A stretch of DNA of 64,000 nt from Faucicola tetraodonis. Lineage in GTDB: Bacteria > Pseudomonadota > Gammaproteobacteria > Pseudomonadales > Moraxellaceae. The notes under the pieces were generated by a model that was given only the letters and a program-made list of their open reading frames with translations, made no database searches and had not been told where the DNA came from. Each line of letters starts with the position of its first letter. The stretch's first letter is position 1. Where the stretch lies: the NCBI GenBank assembly GCA_032017425.1, contig DALZPW010000006.1; one strand, given 5' to 3'. This document shows, one piece after another, positions 42,640-51,933 of this stretch. Position numbers and translations under genes: made by a program.

Positions 42640-44118
42640 ATGTCTACTGTTATCATGCCAACTTCAACCGATACTTCAGCAAGTTTTACCCATGGCAATG
42701 CACCACTTGCCGATGGCGAAACCATGACTGACAATAACCCTATACTTGCCTATCACGCTATGATTGATTTACCCAATACTGCCCAACAAAATGCCGCTGC
42801 CACAACCCCAGCTTATGTTACCCCGCCTTATGTATTATGGTTTCGTAACTTTGCGCCCTATATCAACACCCATCGTGGCAAGACCTTTGTCATTATGTTC
42901 AATGGCGAAGCGGTCAATCACGACAATTTTAGCCATTTGATTCATGATTTTGCGCTGCTACATAGTCTTGGCATTAAGCTCGTACTCGTCCACGGTGCGC
43001 GTCCGCAAATTGATGCCAATCTTGCCGAGAACCATATCGAAACACCGATGGCGGATGATGTGCGCATCACTACAAAAGAAGCCATGCCGTATATCCTAAA
43101 AGCTGTTGGCTCAATTCGCCTGCAAATTGAAGCGCAGCTATCGATGGGACTTGCCAACTCGCCGATGTATGGCTCTCGTATTGATGCCATCTCAGGCAAC
43201 TTCGTCACCGCCCGCCCTTACGGTATCCGTAATGGCATCGATTATCAATTTACTGGGGAAGTGCGCGCGATTGATGCCGAAGCCATCCACAACAATTTAA
43301 TCCATGATCATGTGGTAATTTTGGGTAGTATGGGCTATTCTGCGACCGGCGAAGTATTTAACCTGCTGGCTGAAGATGTGGCGCTACAAGCCGCGATTAG
43401 TCTAAAAGCGGATAAATTAATTTTCTTGGGTGAGCAAACAGGTATCTATAAAGATGGCACTCACCTGCTTAAAGAAATGATTCCGCATGAAGTGACACGC
43501 TTCTTACGGGATGTTCCTGAAAGCTCAGAAATCGCGCGTTTCTTACGGGCAGCCAGCGATGCTTGTCAATACGGCATCCACCGTACCCATATCATCTCCT
43601 ATGCCAAAGATGGTGCACTACTTGAAGAGTTATTTACCCGTGACGGCTCAGGGACGCTAATCTCCCATGACCCGTATGAAGAAATTCGCCGTGCCGATAT
43701 CGATGATGTGGTAGGTTTGATTGAACTGCTAGAGCCACTCGAAGAACAAGGTATTTTGGTCCGTCGTTCACGTGAGGGTTTAGAGAGCGATATCGAAAAC
43801 TTTAGCGTGATTGAGCGTGATGGCATGGTATTAGGCTGCGCGGCTTTATACCCACTCAACGACCAAGCCGCGGAAGTGGCTTGTGTGGCTGTCCATCCCG
43901 ATTATCGCAATGGTAGCCGTGGTGCAGATTTAATAGCATTCTTAGAGCAACAAGCGCGTAGCCGCGGCCTCCATGAACTCTATGTATTGACTACTCGCAC
44001 CGCGCATTGGTTTGTCGAGCAGGGGTTTATGGAAGTCCCTGCTGAATCGCTACCTGCTGACCGCTATGCCTTTTATGACAATACTCGCAATTCTAAAGTA
44101 TTAAAAAAGGTGCTTTAA
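42640..44118 (+). CDS. argA: Amino-acid N-acetyltransferase (N-acetylglutamate synthase)
   Basis: About 492 residues from the chosen start. First enzyme of arginine synthesis, acetylating glutamate. The N-terminal amino-acid-kinase-like domain begins with FAPYINTHRGKTFVIMFNGE and has LVLVHGARPQID, the C-terminal GNAT domain has VIERDGMVLGCAALYPL and AVHPDYRNGSRGADLIAFLE for acetyl-CoA binding, ending in WFVEQGFMEVPAESLPADR. E. coli ArgA is 443 residues; here an Asn/Ala/Thr-rich N-terminal stretch of ~50 residues precedes the core, and ATGs at 42547, 42640 and 42724 are all possible starts with no strong ribosome site. By family knowledge it is feedback-inhibited by arginine. Confidence 0.93.
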   Translation: MSTVIMPTSTDTSASFTHGNAPLADGETMTDNNPILAYHAMIDLPNTAQQNAAATTPAYVTPPYVLWFRNFAPYINTHRGKTFVIMFNGEAVNHDNFSHLIHDFALLHSLGIKLVLVHGARPQIDANLAENHIETPMADDVRITTKEAMPYILKAVGSIRLQIEAQLSMGLANSPMYGSRIDAISGNFVTARPYGIRNGIDYQFTGEVRAIDAEAIHNNLIHDHVVILGSMGYSATGEVFNLLAEDVALQAAISLKADKLIFLGEQTGIYKDGTHLLKEMIPHEVTRFLRDVPESSEIARFLRAASDACQYGIHRTHIISYAKDGALLEELFTRDGSGTLISHDPYEEIRRADIDDVVGLIELLEPLEEQGILVRRSREGLESDIENFSVIERDGMVLGCAALYPLNDQAAEVACVAVHPDYRNGSRGADLIAFLEQQARSRGLHELYVLTTRTAHWFVEQGFMEVPAESLPADRYAFYDNTRNSKVLKKVL

Positions 44119-44143
44119 AGGTACGCTTTTCAAGCCCTCATAT

Positions 44144-44177
44144 AAAAAACGCTCAATAGGAATATGAGCGTTTTTTT
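44144..44177. terminator. Bidirectional terminator between argA and the FKBP gene
   Basis: Twelve-base stem AAAAAACGCTCA / TGAGCGTTTTTT with loop ATAGGAATA. Confidence 0.9.
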
Positions 44178-44199
44178 ATAGCCAACTGGAGAAAACTTC

Positions 44200-44994
44200 T
44201 TAAAGTTTGACGGGTTGGGTCACAGGTGGATTGACTTGTAACAGCTCAATATCAAAAATCAACACGCTATTGGGTTCGATATCGGCATTGCCTGCTTCGC
44301 CATACCCCAAATTAGCGGGGATAAACAGCCGGTATTTACCCCCTTCTTTCATCAACTGTAACCCTTCTGTCCAACCTTTAATCACTTGGTTGAGTGGGAA
44401 AGTCACAGGTTCGCCACGTTTATAAGAGCTGTCAAAAATGGTACCGTCAATCAAGCGACCTTCGTAGTGGACTTTGACTTTGTCCGTCGCTTTAGGCGAT
44501 TTGCCTCTCCCTTGTGTTAGCACTTGGTATTGTAGACCCGACGCGGTAGTCTTCACGCCTGATTTTTTGCCGTTTTCTAGCAAGAACTGTTTGCCTTTTG
44601 CTGCATTACTAGCTGCTAACGCTTGTACTTCTTTGGCATAGGCAATTTCTTTGTTTTTTTGATAGTCTAGCAATACTTTTTGCATTTGTTTTTTGTCAAG
44701 ATTGGGCGACTGCGCTAAGTATGCATCCCGAAATCCCTGAAAAAACGCATCAAGATTTAAGTCATCAATACTGTCTTTGTTGCTCTCACCCATTAGATAG
44801 CCAAAGCTATAGCCGACTTGTGCCAATGCTGGGCTAGTTGCCGTCACTGTGGACTTTGGTACATACACAGAGGACGCAACTTTGTTTGTGCCAGTGCTGG
44901 CGGGTGCGGCATTTGCACTGATTGACGTAACTGCTAATAGCATGCCAGTAGCGATGCCAGTCACTAAACTTACTTTTTTATATCCTAAACTCAT
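44200..44994 (-). CDS. FKBP-type peptidyl-prolyl cis-trans isomerase, exported (second copy)
   Basis: 264 residues. The ATG at 44994 has AAAGGA before it and opens a signal peptide (SLVTGIATGMLLAVTSISAN); the frame extends to an unsupported start at 45183. An FKBP_N dimerisation region (VGYSFGYLMGESNKDSIDDL and KKQMQKVLLDYQKNKEIAYA) is followed by the catalytic FKBP domain with GLQYQVLTQGRGKSPKATDK, VHYEGRLIDGTIFDSSYKRG and VIKGWTEGLQLMKEGGKYRL. It is a Mip/FkpA-type periplasmic folding catalyst and a tandem paralogue of the preceding gene (100 bases before it); the pair arose by duplication. Confidence 0.92.
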   Translation of the reverse strand: MSLGYKKVSLVTGIATGMLLAVTSISANAAPASTGTNKVASSVYVPKSTVTATSPALAQVGYSFGYLMGESNKDSIDDLNLDAFFQGFRDAYLAQSPNLDKKQMQKVLLDYQKNKEIAYAKEVQALAASNAAKGKQFLLENGKKSGVKTTASGLQYQVLTQGRGKSPKATDKVKVHYEGRLIDGTIFDSSYKRGEPVTFPLNQVIKGWTEGLQLMKEGGKYRLFIPANLGYGEAGNADIEPNSVLIFDIELLQVNPPVTQPVKL

Positions 44995-45094
44995 TGGGAT
45001 GTTCCTTTGCCATCGTGTCGATGAGTAGGGCGAGCGAACTCGATAGTTACGCTTGCCCGGCTGATTGAGATCACCTATCTGACGCCAACCCCAC

Positions 45095-45940
45095 CTATTG
45101 AGCAGGTTGAGAAGCTGACTGCATGGATTCAATTTGTTGTTGTAGTTGGGCTTGGATATCTGCTGCGGCAGGCTGTGCGGCATCAGCCGGTGGGTTGACT
45201 TTTAGCAAATCAACATCAAAAATGAGCACACTATTTGGCTCAATACCACCTTGGGGGGCGCCTTGCTCACCGTAAGCGAGTTTTGATGGAATGTAGAAGC
45301 GATATTTGCCGCCTTCTTTCATTAACTGTAAGCCTTCGGTCCAACCTGGGATAACTTGGTTAAGCGGGAATACCGCAGGCTGACCGCCATGCTGTGCGGT
45401 GCTATCAAACACTTTACCGTCTAACAATTTACCTTCATATTGTACCGCTACGATATCTGTGGCTTTTGGCTGCGCGCCGGTACCTTCTTTGAGCACTTCA
45501 TACTGTAAGCCAGACGCGGTGGTTTTGACACCCGCTTTTTTAGCGTTTTGCGCTAGGAAAGCCTCGCCTTTGGTTTGGTTGTCTTGTAGGCGTTTTTGGA
45601 TTTGATTTTGCTCATAGGTTTGTACCGCTTTAATCATTTCTTCACGGGTCATGGTCGATTCTTTACCATTAAAACCGTCATTGATACCTTGATTGATATC
45701 AGCAGGATTGAGGTCTTTGGCGTCTTTTTTGACGTTTTGACCCATCATATAACCTAGGCTATAACCTACCTTTGCCACTTCACTGCTTTGGGCATTGATA
45801 GCGGCTGAATTACCCGCCAACTGACGGCTACCGATGGCGGCTACTTGTGGGTCGTTGCCAAAACTTTTGATAAAAACGGGTGATAATGCCAAAGCACCTA
45901 ACACAACTGCTGCCAATACGGGAACTGTATTATTGCTCAT
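45095..45940 (-). CDS. FKBP-type peptidyl-prolyl cis-trans isomerase, FkpA/Mip type (first copy)
   Basis: 281 residues. An N-terminal hydrophobic segment VPVLAAVVLGALALSPVF may be an uncleaved anchor or a signal peptide. The FKBP_N region has VGYSLGYMMGQNVKKDAKDL, the catalytic domain has GLQYEVLKEGTGAQPKATDI, VQYEGKLLDGKVFDS and VIPGWTEGLQLMKEGGKYRF. A Gln/Ala/Ser-rich tail of ~25 residues is not found in its tandem paralogue. AGGAAA precedes the ATG. First gene of the two-gene FKBP unit. Confidence 0.92.
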   Translation of the reverse strand: MSNNTVPVLAAVVLGALALSPVFIKSFGNDPQVAAIGSRQLAGNSAAINAQSSEVAKVGYSLGYMMGQNVKKDAKDLNPADINQGINDGFNGKESTMTREEMIKAVQTYEQNQIQKRLQDNQTKGEAFLAQNAKKAGVKTTASGLQYEVLKEGTGAQPKATDIVAVQYEGKLLDGKVFDSTAQHGGQPAVFPLNQVIPGWTEGLQLMKEGGKYRFYIPSKLAYGEQGAPQGGIEPNSVLIFDVDLLKVNPPADAAQPAAADIQAQLQQQIESMQSASQPAQ

Positions 45941-46302
45941 AAAATTTCCTATCTGATATGTCCAATTAAGGTCTAATAACTATTAAAAAATCGTCTCAAA
46001 ATTGTATCTATCATAGCAGAAATAGTTTGTAAAACCTATGGCATCGTCAGCTTTAGGTTTTTTTGTGGGCAAATAGCGGCGATAGCAAAACGGTCTTTAC
46101 CTCGATACCCTTTTATTGACCGTATCGGCAGCAGAAGGACTTTCATACCGCATTTTTACCCTTTTTTTACCCTATCAGCCCGCTAATGATAAATGGGATG
46201 AATGTGACAGCAGGCTTGTTAAGCCGTTGGCATAAAGCTACCTTAACTAAAAGTAGCTCAACATAAAAACAGCATGAGAAATTTATGGGGTAGCTAAGAC
46301 AG
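45941..46302. other. Intergenic region with an unassigned hairpin
   Basis: About 360 bases between the FKBP pair and the acyltransferase gene. A terminator-like hairpin lies at 46031-46064; the rest shows no gene. Confidence 0.4.
46031..46064 (+). terminator. Orphan terminator-like hairpin
   Basis: AAAACCTA / TAGGTTTT with a 15-base loop and seven T on the plus strand. No plus-strand gene precedes it; on the minus strand it could end the acyltransferase transcript, though with only four T. Confidence 0.5.
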
Positions 46303-46938
46303 TTAGCCATGCAAATCTTGTAACGGCTGTGACATTTTCTCAAAGTATTTGCCTTTGACGCCGCGATAGTTTTCTAAAATTTTGGGTAAATCGGCGTCAT
46401 AGTCGCCTGTTGGGTAAAACAAGGGCATAAAGCGCATTTGTTTGGTGTTATAGTCCATCGCAATCGGTAAAATGGGTACGCCTGCCCCTACGGCAATATG
46501 ATAAAACCCTGTTTTCCATTTTTCGGTATAACTGCGTGTCCCTTCAGGTGCCAACCCTAACCAAAGCTGCTCTTGTTGTTTAAACTGCTCCAAAGTCGCC
46601 TGCAAAGTCGAGCCTTTTTTCTGACGGTCAATTGAGATCATACCGCCCCACTTTAAAAAAGGCCCGATGAGGGGGAGACGAAACAACTCTTTTTTGCCCA
46701 TGAGTTTGACATCAATGCCAAGCGTTAAAATACCCATCACCGCGTTCCAACCGTCTTCGTTTGAGGTGTGAGGGGCAGCGAGCATCACTAGTTGTTTGAC
46801 ATCAGGTACGTCACCGACCACTTGCCAACCTGTTATTTTTAAGTATTTTGCGGCAAGTTTGGCGATTTTTGGGTCATGACGGCGCGGCACGTTAGACCCA
46901 AATTGGCTAGGGTCTACTGGCGTTTGGTTGATATCCAT
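46303..46938 (-). CDS. Lysophospholipid/glycerol acyltransferase family protein
   Basis: 211-residue PlsC-like acyltransferase. The active-site H-x4-D is in MLAAPHTSNEDGWNAVMGIL, followed by KELFRLPLIGPFLKWGGMIS, and GLAPEGTRSYTEKWKTGFYH (PEGTRS motif). The layout resembles the small acyltransferases beside PlsB/PlsC whose acceptor is not known; it has no membrane segment that I can see. Downstream of it on the same strand lies only the orphan hairpin. Start ATG at 46938 is the only sensible one. Confidence 0.85.
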   Translation of the reverse strand: MDINQTPVDPSQFGSNVPRRHDPKIAKLAAKYLKITGWQVVGDVPDVKQLVMLAAPHTSNEDGWNAVMGILTLGIDVKLMGKKELFRLPLIGPFLKWGGMISIDRQKKGSTLQATLEQFKQQEQLWLGLAPEGTRSYTEKWKTGFYHIAVGAGVPILPIAMDYNTKQMRFMPLFYPTGDYDADLPKILENYRGVKGKYFEKMSQPLQDLHG

Positions 46939-47039
46939 GAATATACTCTTTGAGATACTAGATTGAATTAAAATACTAGGCTAAAATTTTCAGTTTACAT
47001 TAGTTCACTGAAATTAGCAAATTTGTTGATTGAAGAGAG

Positions 47040-47378
47040 TTATAACAAACTTTTGGGCTGAAGGATGATAATACTTGCACCCAACAATATTACCAAACCG
47101 CCAATGCTGTCCCAGTGCGTCAGAGAAACGCCATCGACAAATTTTAGCCATACCAAAGCCGTCGCGATATAGATGCCACCATATGCGGCATACACTCGCC
47201 CTGTCGCGGTGGGATGAAGGGTCAATAACCATACGAACACGGCGAGCGTGATGGTCATAGGTACAATGAGCCAAAGCGGTTTGTGCTGTTTGAGCATCAG
47301 ATAGCCAAGATAACAACTGACAATCTCGGCAATGGCGGTGATAAAGAATAAAAGCAGGGTAATCAACAGTTTAGTCAT
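47040..47378 (-). CDS. ynfA: YnfA family small membrane protein (UPF0060)
   Basis: 112 residues with four membrane segments: LLITLLLFFITAIAEIVSCY, LWLIVPMTITLAVFVWLL, AAYGGIYIATALVWLKF and SIGGLVILLGASIIIL. The motifs EIVSCYLGYLMLK and GRVYAAYGGIYI are typical of UPF0060. The family is related to small multidrug-resistance exporters; a transport role is inferred, not shown. The opposite-frame ORF over the same bases is a shadow. Confidence 0.9.
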   Translation of the reverse strand: MTKLLITLLLFFITAIAEIVSCYLGYLMLKQHKPLWLIVPMTITLAVFVWLLTLHPTATGRVYAAYGGIYIATALVWLKFVDGVSLTHWDSIGGLVILLGASIIILQPKSLL

Positions 47379-47580
47379 ATTCGCGGATTTGCCCCATGTT
47401 AGATGTTAGGCTGAAGGAGAAAGTTGATAAATCGCATCACGAGCGTCATTTTCTTTTGAAAAGTCTAACGCGTCATAGGATTTATCTACTTGATAATGTT
47501 TAAACGTATCAGATAGCCATACACTGTCAAAAGTACACGCTATCAGTGTAAGCTTAACGTCAATCATTTTTGCCTAGCCA

Positions 47581-49470
47581 TTAAACCCCAATTTCCGCCA
47601 AATCGCCTTTTTGCTCAAGCCATACTTTACGGTCGCTGGCGCGTTTTTTGGCAAGCAGCATATCCATCACGCTATCGGTCGCAGTTGGGTCATCAAGGTC
47701 TAGCTGCACCAAACGTCGCGTATCAGGATTCATCGTGGTTTCACGTAGCTGTTCGGCACTCATCTCGCCCAAACCTTTAAAACGGGTAATTTGCGGCTTT
47801 TTATTTTTTGCCACTTTTTTCAAGATTTGCTCAAGCTCGTCATTATCAAGGGCGTACTCCACATCTTTGCCAATATCAATGCGGTATAGTGGTGGCATAG
47901 CGACATACAAATGCCCTGCATCAACGACCGCTTTAAAGTGTTTGACAAACAGCGCACACAGCAATGTGGCAATATGCAGTCCATCCGAATCGGCATCCGC
48001 CAAAATACAGATTTTATCATAACGCAGTTCGCTCAAGTCGTCCGAATCAGGATCAACGCCAATGGCAATGGCAATGTTGTGGATTTCTTCACTGGCAAGC
48101 ACCGTATCGGGTGACACTTCCCATGTGTTCAAAATCTTGCCTCGCAGGGGCATAATGGCTTGGAAGTGACGGTCACGGGCTTGTTTTGCCGAGCCACCTG
48201 CCGAATCCCCTTCCACCAAAAACAGCTCTGCGCCATCTCGCAAATCACCGCGACAATCCGCCAATTTGCCTGGCAGTGCAGGTCCTTGGGTGATTTTTTT
48301 ACGCTCAACTTTTTTGGCAGATTTGAGCCGTTTGCCTGCTTTATTAATCGCCAATTCAGCGATTTGTTTGGCAATCTCCGAGTGTTGGTTGAGCCACAGG
48401 CTAAAGCCATCTTTGGCAAAGGCTTGTACCACGCCCGCCGCTTCTCGGCTCGATAAGCGCTCTTTGGTCTGTCCGCTAAATTGCGGTTCGGAGAATTTTA
48501 GCGATAAAATATAATTGACCCCATCCCACACATCTTCAGGAGCGAGTTTGACGTTGCGCGGCAGTAGATTGTGCAGTTCACAAAATTCTTTTAACGCGTC
48601 AGTAATGCCTGTGCGTAGTCCATTGACGTGGGTGCCACCTTGTGCTGTAGGAATCAAGTTAACGTAGCTTTCTTGCACAGGCGTACCACCCTCGCTAAGC
48701 CAACAAATGGCAAAGCTTAACCCTGCTCGTTCGCCTTTTTTGGCGTCGTAATTAAACACGAATGGCTGTTCTGGGAGAATGATTTCTTCGACCAGTTGCT
48801 CGGTGAGATATTGCGATAGCCCATCGGTAAATTGCCAAACGTCTTTATCGCCGTCAATGTCATTGATAAAAGTGATGGTCAGCCCTGCCGATAACACGGC
48901 TTTGGCTTTAAGATGGTGTTTGAGTTGTTTAATGTTAAATTTTGGTGAATCAAAGTATGTTTCATTGACCCAAAATCGCACCAACGTACCGCGTTTTTTC
49001 TTGTTAGAAGACGGCGCAACCGCCAGCGGGGCAACGGCATTGCCATCGACAAATTGCATGGTGAATGCTTCGCCATTTCGCCACACAGTGACATCGACTT
49101 TGTGCGACAAAGCATTGACGACTGAAATCCCCACGCCATGCAGACCGCCTGAGACTTGGTAGTTGTCGGTAGAAAATTTACCGCCTGCGTGTAGGCGTGT
49201 CAAAATCAGTTCAATCCCCGATTGGTTAAATTCGGGGTGAATGTCGGTCGGCATGCCACGTCCGTCATCTTCGACTGACAGAGAGCCGTCGGTGTGTAGA
49301 ATGACAGTAATGTTTTTGGCGTGACCTGCAAGCGCTTCGTCCACCGAGTTGTCGATGACTTCTTGGGCAAGGTGGTTGGGGCGGGTGGTGTCAGTGTACA
49401 TACCAGGACGACGGCGTACCGGGTCAAGACCTTCTAATACTTCAAGTGATGTGGATGTGTAACTACTCAT
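47581..49470 (-). CDS. parE: DNA topoisomerase IV subunit B
   Basis: 629-residue type-IIA topoisomerase ATPase subunit that, with ParC, decatenates chromosomes. Seen: GHKL ATPase domain LDPVRRRPGMYTDTT, QEVIDNSVDEALAGHAKNIT, DGRGMPTDIHPEFNQSGIEL, GLHGVGISVVNALS, QTKERLSSREAAGVVQAF, and TOPRIM motifs LFLVEGDSAGGSAKQARDRH and CILADADSDGLHIATLL; C-terminus KGLGEMSAEQLRETTMNPDT. The ParE identity (rather than GyrB) rests on the short ~630-residue length without GyrB's DNA-binding insert. AAGG precedes the ATG. The partner parC is not in the window. Confidence 0.95.
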   Translation of the reverse strand: MSSYTSTSLEVLEGLDPVRRRPGMYTDTTRPNHLAQEVIDNSVDEALAGHAKNITVILHTDGSLSVEDDGRGMPTDIHPEFNQSGIELILTRLHAGGKFSTDNYQVSGGLHGVGISVVNALSHKVDVTVWRNGEAFTMQFVDGNAVAPLAVAPSSNKKKRGTLVRFWVNETYFDSPKFNIKQLKHHLKAKAVLSAGLTITFINDIDGDKDVWQFTDGLSQYLTEQLVEEIILPEQPFVFNYDAKKGERAGLSFAICWLSEGGTPVQESYVNLIPTAQGGTHVNGLRTGITDALKEFCELHNLLPRNVKLAPEDVWDGVNYILSLKFSEPQFSGQTKERLSSREAAGVVQAFAKDGFSLWLNQHSEIAKQIAELAINKAGKRLKSAKKVERKKITQGPALPGKLADCRGDLRDGAELFLVEGDSAGGSAKQARDRHFQAIMPLRGKILNTWEVSPDTVLASEEIHNIAIAIGVDPDSDDLSELRYDKICILADADSDGLHIATLLCALFVKHFKAVVDAGHLYVAMPPLYRIDIGKDVEYALDNDELEQILKKVAKNKKPQITRFKGLGEMSAEQLRETTMNPDTRRLVQLDLDDPTATDSVMDMLLAKKRASDRKVWLEQKGDLAEIGV

Positions 49471-49590
49471 AACAACCTTAATTTTTTAAAATTTTAAATG
49501 ATTCATAACAAATACAAATAGTAGATATAGCTAGTGATATGACGCAAACCCATTTTCTAGGTTAATGCTTGAACTTTTGACCAACATTTT

Positions 49591-50220
49591 TTATTTAATC
49601 AACGGCAAGCCGAACAAGAACAGTATGATTTGCGGTAGTTTGGTTTCAAAATCACTCATCACATGGTCGCCACCCTCTTCCACAATGATATGGCTTTGGG
49701 CATTGCTTTTTTCCAAAGCGCTTTGACTAAAATAATTGACCGCATCTTGGAAATTAAGCAACTCATCGCCTTTTTTCAAGATTACCAATAAATTCTGCGG
49801 ATTGAGCGATTGTTCGGGGCGATTTGCTACCAGCCACTCAATATCTTTTTTACTAATATGCCAACCATCGGGGGTCACGTGACCGATATAATCATCGGGC
49901 AAACCGTCAAAATCTTCCCCAAAAAAACGCTTGAGACTTGTGCCACTGTGCACACTTGGATTGAGCAATACCGTTTTTTTACCTGTCAAATTTGCCAAAA
50001 TATTGCCATAAAATCCACCGAGCGAACTACCGACCAAACCTGTATTCGGGTCTTTGGCAATAATTTCTTGGATTAAAGCAATCGACTCGTTGGGTGAACG
50101 ATTCAAGTCGGGCGCAACGACATGAATTTGTGGAAAATTTTTGGCACAAAAATCTTTGAGTTTTTGCGCTTTTTCGGCGTTTGGATTACTATCAAGTCCG
50201 TGAATATACACAATTTGCAT
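49591..50220 (-). CDS. yqiA: YqiA/YcfP family alpha/beta-hydrolase
   Basis: 209-residue single-domain hydrolase. Seen: VYIHGLDSNPNAEKAQKL at the N-terminus, nucleophile elbow LVGSSLGGFYGNILANLTGK, LLNPSVHSGTSLKRFFG, the acid in VILKKGDELLNFQDAV and the His in VEEGGDHVMSDFETKLPQII. In enterobacteria yqiA sits next to parE, and it does so here too (121 bases upstream on the same strand), supporting the assignment. Esterase substrate unknown. Confidence 0.9.
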   Translation of the reverse strand: MQIVYIHGLDSNPNAEKAQKLKDFCAKNFPQIHVVAPDLNRSPNESIALIQEIIAKDPNTGLVGSSLGGFYGNILANLTGKKTVLLNPSVHSGTSLKRFFGEDFDGLPDDYIGHVTPDGWHISKKDIEWLVANRPEQSLNPQNLLVILKKGDELLNFQDAVNYFSQSALEKSNAQSHIIVEEGGDHVMSDFETKLPQIILFLFGLPLIK

Positions 50221-50481
50221 GGTTTTCTCGCTATTTTTTAATTATAGTAAATTATCATATCGACTGTGGTTGATTTGGCCAACATTTAATCTTAGCATTG
50301 CTTGGCTAAAATAGCCATGATGCGAGGTTTCAACACGTTAAAATTTGTCGTGTTAGTTAGATAGCCGTAGTTGAAGGTACGTTTTTGCCTGTGTTATTTG
50401 ATTTTCAGTCCAGTTAACCCTATCTCTGCATAGGTGGATTACTTGTCCATTTGCATGGCGTAGTCAGGAGTTATCACCGCG

Positions 50482-50766
50482 ATGGAGCAGCAAGAGTTAT
50501 TTGAGATTGCCAGTCCTTGTATTCAAGTCTGCGAGCTTGATAAACAGGGGTATTGTAAAGGCTGTTTGCGCAATCGTACCGAGCGTGACCTTTGGCTTAT
50601 GATGAATGACTCCCAAAAGCGGCAAGTACTTAAGTTATTGACTATCCGACGACTCAAACGACTGCGTGCCGAGCGTTTGGCGCACCAAACCCCCACTCAA
50701 ACTGCGCAAGAAGATGAGATAAATTTGACATTGTTTGAAGATAATGAAAATAATGTTGGCGACTAA
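50482..50766 (+). CDS. DUF1289 domain protein
   Basis: 94 residues. DUF1289 signature CIQVCELDKQGYCKGCLRNR has four conserved Cys, a likely small metal- or Fe-S-binding site, followed by LWLMMNDSQKRQVLKLLTIR and a basic KRLRAER tail with a Gln/Glu-rich end. Function unknown for the family. AGGAG lies 11 bases before the ATG, slightly far. It precedes the UPF0104 membrane gene with a gap of 47 bases. Confidence 0.85.
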   Translation: MEQQELFEIASPCIQVCELDKQGYCKGCLRNRTERDLWLMMNDSQKRQVLKLLTIRRLKRLRAERLAHQTPTQTAQEDEINLTLFEDNENNVGD

Positions 50767-50813
50767 TTGATTAATTGATCGTAATGTCTACTAAAAAAAA
50801 TTAGGTTGAATGC

Positions 50814-51800
50814 ATGAATAGTTCTTGGTTTAAGCAGGTTTGGCGACTTGCATTAACAGCGATTACGGTATTGATTTTTTTCATGGCAATTCGTGCGCTT
50901 TACCGTTTGACCAAAACTGTGCACTATCAAGACGTTCTAGACGCTATCGCGCATATTCCTACTTTCCATCTTATTATCGCCGCCATCGTGGTGGCTTTTG
51001 GTTATTTAGTACTCACCATTTATGATTTTATTGCACTACGCCAAATCGGCAAAAAACTTGATTACCCGCATGTCGCCCTCACCTCTTTTACCGCTTATGC
51101 CATTAGCCACACCATTGGGCTCAATCTTGTCACCGCGAGTGGTATCCGTTATCGTAACTATCGCCGTTTTAATCTGAGTCATAATGAAATTGCCAACATC
51201 GTCTGGATGGTGTCAATGGCATTTACCTTTGGTATTACCACGTTGATTGGGGCGTCTTTGACTAGCCATCCTGATATTACCATTCAACTATTATCCGAAC
51301 TGGATAAATCCCTTGGCATCTTTGAGCATACTTTCTATGTACGGATGCTTGGCATCATCATGTTAATCGTTATTGCAGCGATTATTGTGTACGCTGGCAG
51401 GCAAGGCAAACATGTGGTGATTCGGGGTTGGCGTTTTGACTTACCGCCCGCCAAAATTGTGCTGCAACAGATTGCGATTGCCATTTTAGATTTAAGTACC
51501 GTGGCATTGGTACTATACTTACTATTGCCGCCTTCTGAGCATATCAGTTATTGGGCGACCTTTTCTGCGTTTATTCAATCAATGGCAATCGGTATTTTAA
51601 GTCATGTCCCTGGGGGATTGGGCGTATTTGAAGTGGTTATGATTACGGCTTTGCCCAAAGTCGATCGGACGCAGATGCTGGCAGTATTATTGATTTTTAG
51701 ATTACTGTATTACATCATGCCATTTTTGGTTGCCTTACTGGCATTATTGGCATATGAGGCAAAGCTATATTTGAGTGAAAACTCTGACAAAAAAAAATAA
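50814..51800 (+). CDS. UPF0104 / lysylphosphatidylglycerol-synthetase-type membrane protein (YbhN-like)
   Basis: 328 residues with about eight membrane segments, e.g. LALTAITVLIFFMAIRALY, LIIAAIVVAFGYLVLTIYDF, VRMLGIIMLIVIAAIIVYA. Family motifs are FTAYAISHTIGLNLVTASGIRYR and the C-terminal GILSHVPGGLGVFEVVMI. It corresponds to the flippase-like integral membrane half of the MprF family without the synthetase half; E. coli YbhN is the closest namesake I recall. Transport of lipid is inferred from the family only. Its stop lies inside the left arm of an unusual long-loop inverted repeat. Confidence 0.85.
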   Translation: MNSSWFKQVWRLALTAITVLIFFMAIRALYRLTKTVHYQDVLDAIAHIPTFHLIIAAIVVAFGYLVLTIYDFIALRQIGKKLDYPHVALTSFTAYAISHTIGLNLVTASGIRYRNYRRFNLSHNEIANIVWMVSMAFTFGITTLIGASLTSHPDITIQLLSELDKSLGIFEHTFYVRMLGIIMLIVIAAIIVYAGRQGKHVVIRGWRFDLPPAKIVLQQIAIAILDLSTVALVLYLLLPPSEHISYWATFSAFIQSMAIGILSHVPGGLGVFEVVMITALPKVDRTQMLAVLLIFRLLYYIMPFLVALLALLAYEAKLYLSENSDKKK

Positions 51801-51863
51801 CCTTTTACATTGTTAACACTTTGCATCAAACAAACATGTTTTCATATCGTAAAAGGTTATTTT
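51794..51863. terminator. Long-loop inverted repeat overlapping the UPF0104 stop
   Basis: AAAATAACCTTTTAC (51794-51808) and its exact reverse complement (51849-51863) flank a 40-base loop; the left arm contains the stop codon of the upstream gene. It ends in four T, so it may work as a bidirectional terminator for both convergent genes. Confidence 0.7.
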
Positions 51864-51933
51864 AAGCATGTTTGGTATGATCATACCAGATTAAATAGAC
51901 CTGTTAAATCGACCTATCTTATCACTTTAGTGT

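Noticed and set aside
47014..47316. 100-residue frame overlapping ynfA
   Set aside because: Same strand, different frame; ynfA has the clear family pattern and membrane segments.
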